NCBI GenBank assembly: GCA_963733885.1
Contig: CAVTES010000007.1
Coordinates: forward strand, 248,001-312,000
Length of the DNA stretch: 64,000 nucleotides
Direction: 5' to 3'
From: JACVRW01 sp963733885
GTDB taxonomy: Bacteria > Actinomycetota > Thermoleophilia > Solirubrobacterales > Thermoleophilaceae
Every line of letters begins with the position of its first letter. Positions within the stretch are counted from its first letter, which is position 1. The notes below the pieces were generated by a model. That model saw only the letters and a list, made by a program, of their open reading frames with translations. It did no database searches and had not been told where the DNA came from. This document shows, piece after piece, positions 33,969-41,704 of the stretch. The translations under genes and the position numbers were made by a program.

Positions 33969-35051
33969 CTAGGGACGCCCCGCGGCCGCCCGGCGCAGCA
34001 CGCCGATGGCCCCCTCCGTCGCCCCGATCGCCGCGCCCGCCAGTCGGTACTGCATCTGCTGGGAGCGCCGCGTCCGCGCGATCCGGTCCCGCTCCCGCTC
34101 GAGGTGCCAGCTCACGGTCGCCTCGAGCGTCTCCTCGTGCGGGCGAGCCTTCCAGCCGAGCTCGCGGATCGCCTTGGTCGAGCGGTACGTCCACCACCGG
34201 CTCGCGGCGCGCACCTCGAGCGGCGTCAGCGGCCAGCGGCGGCCGGCGGCCGCGAGCAGCGTCGCGGTGGCGTGGGCCGCGGGTGCCGGCAGCTTCACGG
34301 GCGGCTCCACGCCGGACAGGCGGCCGAGGTCCGCAAACAGCCGGTCGAAGGTGAAGTTGCGCCCGCCGAGGATGTACCGCTCGCCGATCTCGCCGCGCTC
34401 GTCCGCCAGCAGGTGGCCGGCGGCGGCGTCGCGCACGTCCACGATCGACACGGCGCCCTCCGTGTAGACCGGGACCCGGCCGAGCAGGAACGAGCGCACC
34501 AGGCGTGTCGAGGCGAGCAGCTGGTCCCCGGCCCCGAAGCAAACGCCGGGGTTCACGCACACGAGCGGCAGCCCATGCGCCGCGACTCGCATGGCCTCGA
34601 CCTCCGCCTCGTGCACCGAGTTCACGTACGGGATCCCGAGCCGCCCGGCGGTGAAGAGCTGCGTCTCGTCGGCCGTCCTGCCCGGCTCGGCCGGCCCGAG
34701 GGCGGCCGCGCTCGAGGTGTACACGACGCGCTCGACCTCGGCCCGCAGGCACTCGTTCATCACCAGCTTCGTGCCGCCCACGTTGACGCGGAAAAGGAGC
34801 TCGGCGTCGTCCGGCCGGACCGACGTGACCCCTGCGCAGTGAAACACCCGCTCCGCGCCCTTGAGCGCACGCCGCACGGAGCGACGGTCGAGCACGTCGA
34901 GCTTCACCCGCTTCAGGTCGAGGTCCGCGATGGCCGCGTCAGGCGAGTCTGCCTGGACGCCGAGCACGACCTCGTCACCTCGCTCGGCGAGCAGGCGCGC
35001 GACGTGGGAGCCGATGAAGCCGGTTGCACCGGTGACGAGGACTTTGCCCAA
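33969..35051 (-). CDS. NAD(P)-dependent epimerase/dehydratase-like protein with altered YxxxK motif
   Basis: A 360-residue extended-SDR: nucleotide-binding GATGFIGSHVARLLAERG at the start, VFHCAGVTSV, and the Ser-containing VYTSSAAALGP. The family usually has YxxxK; here the aligned segment reads YVNSVHEAE, so the Lys position holds Val, which would weaken ordinary dehydrogenase chemistry. Substrate could be a sterol, flavonoid-like or sugar nucleotide; no neighbour settles it. It is divergent from the DegV gene. Confidence 0.85.
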   Translation of the reverse strand: MGKVLVTGATGFIGSHVARLLAERGDEVVLGVQADSPDAAIADLDLKRVKLDVLDRRSVRRALKGAERVFHCAGVTSVRPDDAELLFRVNVGGTKLVMNECLRAEVERVVYTSSAAALGPAEPGRTADETQLFTAGRLGIPYVNSVHEAEVEAMRVAAHGLPLVCVNPGVCFGAGDQLLASTRLVRSFLLGRVPVYTEGAVSIVDVRDAAAGHLLADERGEIGERYILGGRNFTFDRLFADLGRLSGVEPPVKLPAPAAHATATLLAAAGRRWPLTPLEVRAASRWWTYRSTKAIRELGWKARPHEETLEATVSWHLERERDRIARTRRSQQMQYRLAGAAIGATEGAIGVLRRAAAGRP

Positions 35052-35099
35052 GCGCGCGAGAGGTTAGCCCGACCCGAAGGGATAGGCTGCCGCCCGGCC

Positions 35100-35969
35100 A
35101 TGGGCAACGTCGCGATCGTCACCGACAGCACCGCGTATCTGCCGGCGGAGCTCATCGAGCGGCACGACGTGCGCGTGGTGCCCCTCTACGTGGTGTTCGA
35201 CGGCGACCGGCCGGTGCCCGAGGTGGAGATCACGGACTACGACGCGTTCTTCGAGGAGCTGCGCAGCGCCGAGCGGCTGCCCACCACCTCCCAGCCCTCG
35301 GTGGGCGACTTCACGTCGGCCTACGAGCCGCTTCTGTCGGACGGCCGCGATGTGGTCTCGATCCACATCTCGGGCGGCCTGTCGGGCACGCCCGAGGCCG
35401 CACGCCAGGCCAAGGAGACGCTCGAGCGTGGCGGCGCGGGCGGCGAGCGGGTCGAGGTGGTCGACTCGACCACGGCGGCCGGCGGCCTTGGCTTCCTGGT
35501 GCTGGCCGCGGCGAAGGCCGCGGCCGCGGGCGGCGACAAGGGGGAGGTGGCCGCCGCCGCGGCCGAGGCCCGCCGCGAGCTGAAGATGTGGTTCGCGATC
35601 GACACGCTCGAGTTCCTCAAGCGCGGCGGGCGGATCGGCGCGGCGAGCGCCTGGATCGGGTCGACGCTGAAGGTGAAGCCCATCCTCACCGTCGAGAACG
35701 AGATGACCCCGGTGGAGCGCGTGCGCACCAGCTCGCGGGCGTTCGAGCGGATGGTCGACTATGCGCGCCAGCGCAGCGACTCGGGTGCGGGCGCCTGGTC
35801 GGCGCAGCACATCAACGCGCCGGATCAGTGCGCCTCGCTGGTGGAGCGCGGCACCGAGGTGTTCGGCCACCCGCCCACGATCGTCAGCGAGATCGGGCCG
35901 GTGCTCGCGGTCCACACGGGCCCCGGCCTGCTCGGCATCGGCGCGCTCCCAGAGCGCTTCGTGGAGTAG
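35100..35969 (+). CDS. DegV-family fatty-acid-binding protein
   Basis: A 289-residue DegV/FakB-type protein: VAIVTDSTAYLPAELIERH, the glycine-rich lipid-head loop SIHISGGLSGTPEAA, ERVEVVDSTTAAGGLGFLV, and LEFLKRGGRIGAASAWIGST. These proteins bind a fatty acid for phosphorylation by FakA-type kinases. No kinase gene is nearby. Start ATG 35100; the divergent epimerase starts 49 bp away. It is followed by the AI-2E-type transporter. Confidence 0.92.
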   Translation: MGNVAIVTDSTAYLPAELIERHDVRVVPLYVVFDGDRPVPEVEITDYDAFFEELRSAERLPTTSQPSVGDFTSAYEPLLSDGRDVVSIHISGGLSGTPEAARQAKETLERGGAGGERVEVVDSTTAAGGLGFLVLAAAKAAAAGGDKGEVAAAAAEARRELKMWFAIDTLEFLKRGGRIGAASAWIGSTLKVKPILTVENEMTPVERVRTSSRAFERMVDYARQRSDSGAGAWSAQHINAPDQCASLVERGTEVFGHPPTIVSEIGPVLAVHTGPGLLGIGALPERFVE

Positions 35970-36001
35970 GAGCCGCCCGGGGCGGGGCGAATACCGCCCT
36001 G

Positions 36002-37114
36002 ATGCCCGCTGCGAGGGAGATCGTCCGGATTGTGCTCATCGTCGTGGGCGTGGTGATATCGCTGTACCTGCTCTTCCTGCTGCGCCGGCCGATCACCTGG
36101 CTCCTGGTCTCGATCTTCCTTGCGGTGGCGCTGTCGCCGTTGGTGAACACGCTGGCGCGGCGCATGCGGCGCGGCATCGCCATCACGATCGTCTACCTGG
36201 GCCTGCTCGCGGTGCCGGCGCTGCTGATCGCGCTGATCGTTCCGCCGCTCATCACCGAGGGCAACAATTTCGCCGACAACGTGCCCCAGTACGCGCGCGA
36301 CGTCACCGAGTTCGTCAGGGAGAACAGGCGCCTACGGGAGATCAACAGGGACTACGACATCACGAGCCGCCTGGAGGAGGAGGCCGGCAAGCTGCCCGAG
36401 CGGCTGGGGGGCGCCGCGGGGACGCTCCGTGACGTCGGGCTCGGCATCGTCAACTCCGCCTTCGCGCTGATCACGATCCTCGTGCTGACCGCCTTCCTGT
36501 TGGGCAGCGGCCGCGCCTGGGTGGACAGGGCGATCGCGACGCGCCCCCCGGAGCACCGCGAGCGGCTGCGCCGCTCGCTGGAGCACATGGGCCAGGCCGT
36601 CGGCGGCTACGTGGCGGGCGCGCTGACGATCGCGCTGATAGCCGGCATCGCCACCTACGTCGTGCTCTCGATCCTGGGCGTGCCGTTCGCCGCCCCACTC
36701 GCCGTGATCGCCGGCCTCTTCTCGCTGATCCCGCTCGTCGGCGCCACGATCGCCGCCGTCCTGATCGGCGTGGTGACGCTGTTCGAGAACTTCCCGACTG
36801 CGACCATCATCTGGGCGATCTGGGCCATCGCCTACCAGCAGATCGAGAACCACCTGATCCAGCCCCAGATCCAGAAGCGCACGGTCAACGTGCACCCGTT
36901 CATCACGATCGTCGCCGTGCTGTTCGGCGCGACGCTGCTGGGCGTGCTGGGGGCGCTGGTGGCGATCCCGGTCGCCGCCTCGATCCAGATCCTGCTGCGC
37001 GAGTGGGTGGACCTGCGGACGCTGACGATCAAGTCCGAGCCGCCGCAGCCGCCGCCCGCTCCGCCGCCGCCCACACCGCCGCCGGGCGCCCCGCCCGACC
37101 CAGCGCCCGCGTAG
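36002..37114 (+). CDS. AI-2E/PerM-family transporter, truncated tail at a MITE
   Basis: About 370 residues. A typical PerM-family topology is seen: N-terminal helices (IVRIVLIVVGVVISLYLLFL, LGLLAVPALLIALIVPPLI), a soluble coiled region, then helices with LFSLIPLVGATIAAVLIGV and the conserved IENHLIQPQIQKRTVNVHP. The last 40 residues are almost all Pro/Ala. Its stop codon TAG (37112-37114) consists of the TA target-site copy and the first base of the MITE-like repeat, so the original C-terminus may have been longer. Substrate is not known. Confidence 0.88.
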   Translation: MPAAREIVRIVLIVVGVVISLYLLFLLRRPITWLLVSIFLAVALSPLVNTLARRMRRGIAITIVYLGLLAVPALLIALIVPPLITEGNNFADNVPQYARDVTEFVRENRRLREINRDYDITSRLEEEAGKLPERLGGAAGTLRDVGLGIVNSAFALITILVLTAFLLGSGRAWVDRAIATRPPEHRERLRRSLEHMGQAVGGYVAGALTIALIAGIATYVVLSILGVPFAAPLAVIAGLFSLIPLVGATIAAVLIGVVTLFENFPTATIIWAIWAIAYQQIENHLIQPQIQKRTVNVHPFITIVAVLFGATLLGVLGALVAIPVAASIQILLREWVDLRTLTIKSEPPQPPPAPPPPTPPPGAPPDPAPA

Positions 37115-37276
37115 TGTCCTGAGTCGGCGGTTCGACATCAGCTTCCCGAGCGGCTGGGCGTGGCTGACGGTGGACGGGGGGTGAGTCGATGCCGGAGCAT
37201 CGGCGATCCCCGCGGACGCCGTCAGCCGCGTTCAGACGCCGGGAAGGTGCGCGCGAACAGACGACTCAGGACACTA
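37112..37276. mobile_element. MITE-like 165-bp palindromic element with TA ends
   Basis: The ends TAGTGTCCTGAGTCG and CGACTCAGGACACTA are perfect 15-bp inverted repeats beginning and ending in TA, as in IS630/Tc1-mariner insertions. The whole element is a near-complete palindrome: CTTCCCG/CGGGAAG, GGCTGACGG/CCGTCAGCC and a central GATGC/GCATC stem. No ORF is supportable inside. It lies between the AI-2E-type gene, whose stop it supplies, and the flippase-like ATG at 37290. No transposase copy is in the window. Confidence 0.75.
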
Positions 37277-37289
37277 GCCTGGAAGCGGC

Positions 37290-38297
37290 ATGAGCGCCGG
37301 GATGCTGGCAAAGCGGGGGCTTCTGCTCGCCCTAACCGGCGTCTCGCTCTACCTGCTCGCCCCCGCCCTGCTCGAGGTGTTCGGGGCTTACGACCGCCTC
37401 GACGAGTTCAACGCGCTCTGGTGGATCCCGATGGTGCTCCTGCAGATCGGGAGCTACGCCTGCATCTGGGAGCTCCAGAAGATCGCCATTCGCACCGAGA
37501 GCCCCGGGCCGGTGGTGACCTCGCAGCTCGCCTCGAACGCCTTCGGACGGGTGGTGCCCGGCGGCGTGGCCGCCGCCGGCGCGATGCAGTACGCAATGCT
37601 GAGGGCGGCCGGGGTGCCCGCCGGCCAAGTCGCCTCCGGCATGACCGCATCGTCCGTGCTGGTGTTCGGCATCCTGCTCGCCCTGCCGCTGCTGGCCCTG
37701 CCCGCGGTGCTGTTCGGGGCGCCGGTCGATCGCGGGCTGGGGAGGGCCGCTCTCATCGGCGGCGTCCTGTTCGTGCTCCTGTTCGCCGTCGGTGCCGCGG
37801 CGCTCCTCTGGGACCGGCCGCTCGTCCTGATAGGACGCGCGGCGCAGGCCGCGCGCAACCGCATCCGAAGGAACAAGCCGCCCCTGACCGGCCTCCCCGA
37901 GCGCCTGCTGCGCGAACGCAACAGCGTAACGATGGTGCTGGGCCAGCGGTGGTGGCAGGCCCTGCTGTTGGCGGCCGGGCGCTGGCTGCTCGACTACCTG
38001 ACGCTACTGGCGGCGGTCACCGCGGTGCACGGCGACCCGCGGCCCTCGACGGTGCTGCTCGCCTTCTGCGCTGCCCAGTTCCTGGGCACACTCCCGCTCA
38101 CGCCCGGCGGGCTCGGCTTCGTCGAGGCGGGCCTCACCGGAACGCTGGCCCTCGCGGGCGTGCCGGCCGGCGCGGCGGTCGTGGCCACGCTCGCCTACCG
38201 GCTCGTCTCCTTCTGGCTGCCGATACCGGCGGGCGGGATCGCGGCGATCCTGCACCGCCGCCACTATGGGGAGATTCCGGAGTCCTCGCCGGCATGA
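37290..38297 (+). CDS. Flippase-like membrane protein (UPF0104/YbhN type)
   Basis: A 335-residue membrane protein with about 8 helices and the family motifs FGRVVPGGVAAAGAMQYAML, TASSVLVFGILLALPLLAL and GTLPLTPGGLGFVEAGLTGT. It belongs to the same broad family as the protein at 22901-23899 but the sequence differs. The ATG lies 13 bp after the MITE-like element, so its promoter or ribosome-binding site may come from that element. Substrate is unknown; lipid or glycolipid flipping is inferred from the family. Confidence 0.88.
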   Translation: MSAGMLAKRGLLLALTGVSLYLLAPALLEVFGAYDRLDEFNALWWIPMVLLQIGSYACIWELQKIAIRTESPGPVVTSQLASNAFGRVVPGGVAAAGAMQYAMLRAAGVPAGQVASGMTASSVLVFGILLALPLLALPAVLFGAPVDRGLGRAALIGGVLFVLLFAVGAAALLWDRPLVLIGRAAQAARNRIRRNKPPLTGLPERLLRERNSVTMVLGQRWWQALLLAAGRWLLDYLTLLAAVTAVHGDPRPSTVLLAFCAAQFLGTLPLTPGGLGFVEAGLTGTLALAGVPAGAAVVATLAYRLVSFWLPIPAGGIAAILHRRHYGEIPESSPA

Positions 38298-38331
38298 GCG
38301 ACGGCAGCGAATACGAGCTGACCCGCGTGCG

Positions 38332-38565
38332 CTAGCCCCGCCGCCTGCCGGTCAGAAGCGAGACCGTGGCGGCCACGCCGCCACCGATCACAAAGCCGGC
38401 CACGGCCGCGCCGATCAGTGCGGCCTTGCGGTTCTCAGAGAGCTGCTTGCGCCAGTCCGTCAGCTCGGCGACCTTGGCGCGCAGGTCGTTGACCGAGAAG
38501 GCCAGCTCGCGGCGGGTCTCCTCGATCGACGCACGGATCATCTCGGGGCTCTGCGGAGTGCTCAT
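38332..38565 (-). CDS. DUF3618 membrane protein
   Basis: A 77-residue protein: MSTPQSPEMIRASIEETRRE, then a helical segment and one C-terminal helix (AALIGAAVAGFVIGGGVAAT) with an Arg-rich tail. This is the DUF3618 pattern of actinobacterial small membrane proteins. It overlaps the stop of the Holin-X gene (ATGA), last member of the minus-strand set 39339-38332. Function unknown; likely envelope or stress associated. Confidence 0.85.
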   Translation of the reverse strand: MSTPQSPEMIRASIEETRRELAFSVNDLRAKVAELTDWRKQLSENRKAALIGAAVAGFVIGGGVAATVSLLTGRRRG

Positions 38566-39032
38566 GCCTTGAGTTCCTCACCCTTCTCAAGCGACCGGTC
38601 GATCTGGTCGCGCTCGATGGTCTGCGCCTCGAGGTCGGCCCGCGTGCGGCGGGCTTCCTCGATCGCCATCTCCGGCGTGAGCGGCGCCCCCTTCTTGAAA
38701 AGCCGCGACGCCACGAACGCCGCGATGCCGGCGAGCACGAAGAGGACGATCGTCACGATCAGGAACCCCGCCCAGACGCTCGTGTCCCAGTTGAACAGGT
38801 CGTCCAGCAACCAGGCGAGCGTGTGGAAGAGCATCGTGATGCCGAAGATCGCGAAGACCCCCGCGGCAGCTCCGATGCCGGCGCCCCTGCCGAGCTTCGT
38901 GAACTTGTACGTGAACTCCGCCTTCGCGAGCTCGATCTCCTGCTGTACGAGCAGCGAGGCCTTCTCGGAGACCTCGGCGACGATGTCGCCGAGCGCCTTC
39001 TCGGCGTCCTGCTTCGGAGGCGTCCCGCTCAC
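38562..39032 (-). CDS. Actinobacterial Holin-X (phage holin superfamily III) protein
   Basis: A 156-residue protein with an N-terminal amphipathic helix (KASLLVQQEIELAKAEFTYK), two hydrophobic helices (IGAAAGVFAIFGITMLF and VWAGFLIVTIVLFVLAGIAAF) and a charged tail. This matches the Holin-X family, which is common in non-phage actinobacterial operons and whose real role is not lysis. Stop/start overlaps link it to its neighbours on both sides. Confidence 0.85.
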   Translation of the reverse strand: MSGTPPKQDAEKALGDIVAEVSEKASLLVQQEIELAKAEFTYKFTKLGRGAGIGAAAGVFAIFGITMLFHTLAWLLDDLFNWDTSVWAGFLIVTIVLFVLAGIAAFVASRLFKKGAPLTPEMAIEEARRTRADLEAQTIERDQIDRSLEKGEELKA

Positions 39033-39202
39033 GACGCGAACCTTTTCAGAATGAAGGCGAGCGCGAGCCCGCCAACGAACGCGGCGCCCACGAAGGCCTC
39101 GGGATGCTCGGCGAACGGATCGGGGTCGGCGGAGTCGGCCTGCAGCGGCGTCTCGCCCGGCGGCCGTCCGGCCGTGGCTCCCTGGTTCGGCTCGTCAGCC
39201 AT
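39029..39202 (-). CDS. Small single-helix membrane protein
   Basis: A 57-residue protein from ATG 39202: an acidic, Pro/Ala-rich N-terminus (MADEPNQGATAGRPPGETPL) followed by one short hydrophobic helix (EAFVGAAFVGGLALAFIL) and KRFAS. It overlaps the Holin-X start by 4 bp and shares one base with the upstream stop (TGATG). It resembles the small tail-anchored proteins that accompany Holin-X/DUF3618 genes. No family name is assigned. Confidence 0.65.
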   Translation of the reverse strand: MADEPNQGATAGRPPGETPLQADSADPDPFAEHPEAFVGAAFVGGLALAFILKRFAS

Positions 39203-39339
39203 CAATCGCGGGGCGGGTCCTCCTTGAAGACCCGCTGCCAGATCTCGGCGGCGATCCTGCTGGCGATGAGCGAGGTGAGGGCCCCGATGCCCGCCAGCAG
39301 ACCGCTCCACATCAGTCGCTTCGTCAAGTCGTTCTGCAT
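39202..39339 (-). CDS. Short DUF4235-like membrane protein
   Basis: A 45-residue frame from ATG 39339 (MQNDLTKRLMWSGLLAGIGA, then a helix through IASRIAAEIWQRV, ending KEDPPRD). The order LLAGIGA, ALTSLIASRIAAEIWQ and KEDPP corresponds to DUF4235 proteins, though this one is shorter. Its TGA overlaps the next ATG by one base. It is the first gene of the 39339-38332 set and lies 11 bp from the TetR-type stop. Confidence 0.6.
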   Translation of the reverse strand: MQNDLTKRLMWSGLLAGIGALTSLIASRIAAEIWQRVFKEDPPRD

Positions 39340-39350
39340 CGCGGCCGGAT

Positions 39351-39974
39351 TCAACCAGACGCGCCGTTCTCACCTGATTCCAAGCCGCCGCAGATCGCCT
39401 CGACCACGAGGCCCTTGGCCCGCTCGAAATCCTCGTCGCTCTTCGGCAGTACCTCGAAGATCCAGCCCGTGAGCAGCTGCTCGATGGCACCGTAGAAGCA
39501 CATCGCCGCGAACTCGGACGGGATGCCCGACTTGAACGAGCCCTCCTCGCGCGCCGATTCAACGATCGCAGCGATGCCCTCGTAGGCCTCGCGGATCCGG
39601 TCGATGTGGAGCGCCCCGAAGGAATTGGCCGCGCGCGTGACCTCGACGATGATCACCTTCATCAGGTCGGGGTCGTGGCGGTAGGAGTCGATGATGAACG
39701 CCGCGACCGCGTAGAGCTTGTCGCGGGCCGGCACCGCGCGCGAGTCGATCTCCGCGATGGCGTCCAGCATGATCTGCCAGCGCTCGAGGAAGAGCGTGTT
39801 GAGGATCTCCTCCTTGGAGCTGAAGTAGTGGTAGACGAGGCCGTAGGCCACGCCCGCCTCGTCGGCGACGTCGGAGACGCGGCAGTGGTGGAACCCGCGC
39901 CGCGCGAACACACGCACGGCGGCGTCGAGGATCAGCCGGCGCTTGTCGACCGCTGCCGTCCGGGTCGCCGCCAT
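39351..39974 (-). CDS. TetR/AcrR-family transcriptional regulator
   Basis: About 207 residues from ATG 39974. The N-terminal HTH is clear: RRLILDAAVRVFARRGFHHC, then VSDVADEAGVAYGLVYHYFS and SSKEEILNTLF. The C-terminal ligand domain has the length and pattern of FadR/fatty-acid-responsive TetR proteins, though the ligand is not predictable. It overlaps the upstream nitrilase-family stop (TGATG). The palindrome at 40829-40846 upstream of that operon is the likely autoregulatory site. Confidence 0.9.
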   Translation of the reverse strand: MAATRTAAVDKRRLILDAAVRVFARRGFHHCRVSDVADEAGVAYGLVYHYFSSKEEILNTLFLERWQIMLDAIAEIDSRAVPARDKLYAVAAFIIDSYRHDPDLMKVIIVEVTRAANSFGALHIDRIREAYEGIAAIVESAREEGSFKSGIPSEFAAMCFYGAIEQLLTGWIFEVLPKSDEDFERAKGLVVEAICGGLESGENGASG

Positions 39975-40819
39975 CACGCGCGCACCTCCTCGGGCCACCG
40001 GTAGGCCGCGGCCACGCGGTTGGCGAGACTCGGGAGCTTCTCCCTGATCTCCTCCTGACGGGCCAGGTCGAGGTCAGCGGCGACGAAGCAGGCGCCCTCA
40101 CCGCCGGCGCGGGTGAGCACCTCGCCCCAGGGGTCGACGATCATCGAGTTGCCGTAGCTGTCGCGGTCCGGCCCGGGCAGGCGGCCCTGGCCGGGCGCGA
40201 TCACGAAGACCTGGTTCTCGATCGCGCGCGCCCGCAGAAGGATCTCCCAGTGCGCCTCCCCCGTGACCCGCGTGAAGGCGGCCGGGATGGAGACGATGCG
40301 CGCGCCCCGCAGCGCGAGGATCCGGTACAGCTCGGGGAAGCGCAGGTCGTAGCAGATCGTCAGGCCGAGTCCGATGCCCTGCGCGGTCTCGGAGACCACT
40401 ATCTCGTCGGCGGGCTCCGAGTGCTCGGACTCGCGGTACTCCACGCCGCCGACCTCCACGTCGAACATGTGGATCTTCCGGTAGACGGCCTTCAGCTCGC
40501 CGTCGGGCCCCGCGTGCACCGAGGTGTTGGCCACACGCTCGTGTCCCTCGCGCCGCTCGGCGACCGAGCCGGCCACGATGTCGATGCCGAGCTCGCGCGC
40601 GGTGTCGCGCGCCCAGGTGACGGCCCGCCCCTCGAGCGTCTCCGCGCCGGCAGCGTAGTCGGCCGCGGTGCCCCGGATGTCGAGCCGCTCGGGAAGCACG
40701 ACGAGCTCCGCGCCGTCCGCTGCGGCTGCGCGCGTGAGCCGGTCCGCATCCTCGAGATTGCGGTCCTTGTCCTCGGTCGATTGCAGCTGCACGGCCGCGG
40801 CTCGCACGCCGGTCCTCAC
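39974..40819 (-). CDS. Carbon-nitrogen hydrolase (nitrilase/omega-amidase-like)
   Basis: About 281 residues from GTG 40819. The nitrilase-family triad is visible: Glu in ELVVLPERLD, Lys in LKAVYRKIHMFDVE and Cys in GLTICYDLRFPELYR, with HWEILLRARAIENQ after it. Close families include omega-amidase Nit2 and Nit1-type deaminated-glutathione amidases. GTG 40807 is an in-frame alternative with GAGG 6 nt upstream. It is followed by, and coupled to, the TetR-type gene; the operator palindrome lies just upstream. Confidence 0.9.
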   Translation of the reverse strand: MRTGVRAAAVQLQSTEDKDRNLEDADRLTRAAAADGAELVVLPERLDIRGTAADYAAGAETLEGRAVTWARDTARELGIDIVAGSVAERREGHERVANTSVHAGPDGELKAVYRKIHMFDVEVGGVEYRESEHSEPADEIVVSETAQGIGLGLTICYDLRFPELYRILALRGARIVSIPAAFTRVTGEAHWEILLRARAIENQVFVIAPGQGRLPGPDRDSYGNSMIVDPWGEVLTRAGGEGACFVAADLDLARQEEIREKLPSLANRVAAAYRWPEEVRA

Positions 40820-40828
40820 TCCCCTCTC

Positions 40829-40846
40829 ATTGACTGACCAGTCAAT
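40829..40846. promoter_or_regulatory. TetR-type operator palindrome
   Basis: ATTGACTG-AC-CAGTCAAT is an 18-bp inverted repeat with a 2-base centre, the usual shape of a TetR-family site. It lies 10 bp upstream of the nitrilase GTG and overlaps the promoter of the divergent DUF2804 gene. The adjacent TetR-type gene is the obvious candidate to bind it. Confidence 0.75.
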
Positions 40847-40858
40847 CTGGAGTGTACT
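40830..40858 (+). promoter_or_regulatory. Promoter of the DUF2804 gene, probably leaderless
   Basis: TTGACT (40830-40835) and TGTACT (40853-40858) are spaced by exactly 17 bp. The predicted transcription start is about 7-8 nt later, almost at ATG 40867, which has no Shine-Dalgarno sequence. The -35 overlaps the TetR-type palindrome, so repression by promoter occlusion is expected. Confidence 0.55.
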
Positions 40859-40866
40859 GCCAGCCC

Positions 40867-41685
40867 ATGCCAGTACGCCCGGTTCGAGGCCCGGCGGTGC
40901 GCGAGCTTGGACTCCGCCTGCCCCCCGGGCGGATGGCACCGCTCCACCACCGGCGGCCCCTCAAGCGCTGGCGCTACGTCGCGGTGTACGGGCCCGAGCT
41001 GATGCTCTGCGTGGGCGACGCGCGGGTGGCGGGCGTGCCGCAGCGCTGGTGGGCGGTGGCGCTTCCGGACGGCACGCTCTTCGAGCGGACCACGGCGCGC
41101 CTGATCGACCGCGCTCCGGCGCCGGGGTGGGTTCTGGTCGCCGACGACGACGTCCGCATCGAGCTCACCCTCGAGGAGGCGGACGGGGTCGAGGTGGTCT
41201 CACCGCACGGCCGCGGCTGGATCTGGACCCGGAAGCAGGCCGGCCTGCACGTGCGCGGCAGGGTGGTGGCAAGCGGCCGGGAGTGGCCGATCGACGGCCC
41301 GCTCGGGTTCGTGGACGATTCGGCCGGCTACCACGCCCGCCACACCCGATGGCGCTGGTCGGCGGGCATCGGCCGGGCCCGCGGTGGCCAGGCGGTGGCG
41401 TGGAACCTCGTGGAGGGCGTGCACGACGCGGCCGAGGCGAGCGAGCGCACCGTGTGGGTGGACGGCAAGCCGCGCGAGGTCGGCGCGCAGCCCTTCGCGG
41501 CCGACCTCTCGCGGGTCGGCGGGCTGCGCTTCGAGGAGTGGTGCACGCGCGAGGACCACACCAGCCGCGGGCCGTTCCGAAGCGACTACCGCCAGCCCTT
41601 CGGGGCCTTCTCCGGCGTGCTGCCCGGAGACGTCGAGCTCGAGTCCGGGTACGGGGTGATGGAGTGGCACGAGGTGCGCTGGTGA
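40867..41685 (+). CDS. DUF2804 family protein
   Basis: A 272-residue DUF2804 protein: GLRLPPGRMAPLHHRRPLKR, WRYVAVYGPELMLCVGDARV, then beta-rich segments and DHTSRGPFRSDYRQPFGAFS. Function of the family is not known; it resembles tocopherol-cyclase/lipocalin-like beta barrels. ATG 40867 is preferred because it coincides with the predicted start of transcription; a GTG at 40852 lies in the -10 region. It is divergent from the nitrilase/TetR operon. Confidence 0.85.
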   Translation: MPVRPVRGPAVRELGLRLPPGRMAPLHHRRPLKRWRYVAVYGPELMLCVGDARVAGVPQRWWAVALPDGTLFERTTARLIDRAPAPGWVLVADDDVRIELTLEEADGVEVVSPHGRGWIWTRKQAGLHVRGRVVASGREWPIDGPLGFVDDSAGYHARHTRWRWSAGIGRARGGQAVAWNLVEGVHDAAEASERTVWVDGKPREVGAQPFAADLSRVGGLRFEEWCTREDHTSRGPFRSDYRQPFGAFSGVLPGDVELESGYGVMEWHEVRW

Positions 41686-41704
41686 TCCCGACCCCGCCGT
41701 CCCG

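Noticed and set aside
37160..38335. 391-residue plus-strand frame overlapping the flippase gene
   Set aside because: Arg/Pro/Ala-rich shadow starting inside the MITE; the flippase frame has clear helices and motifs.
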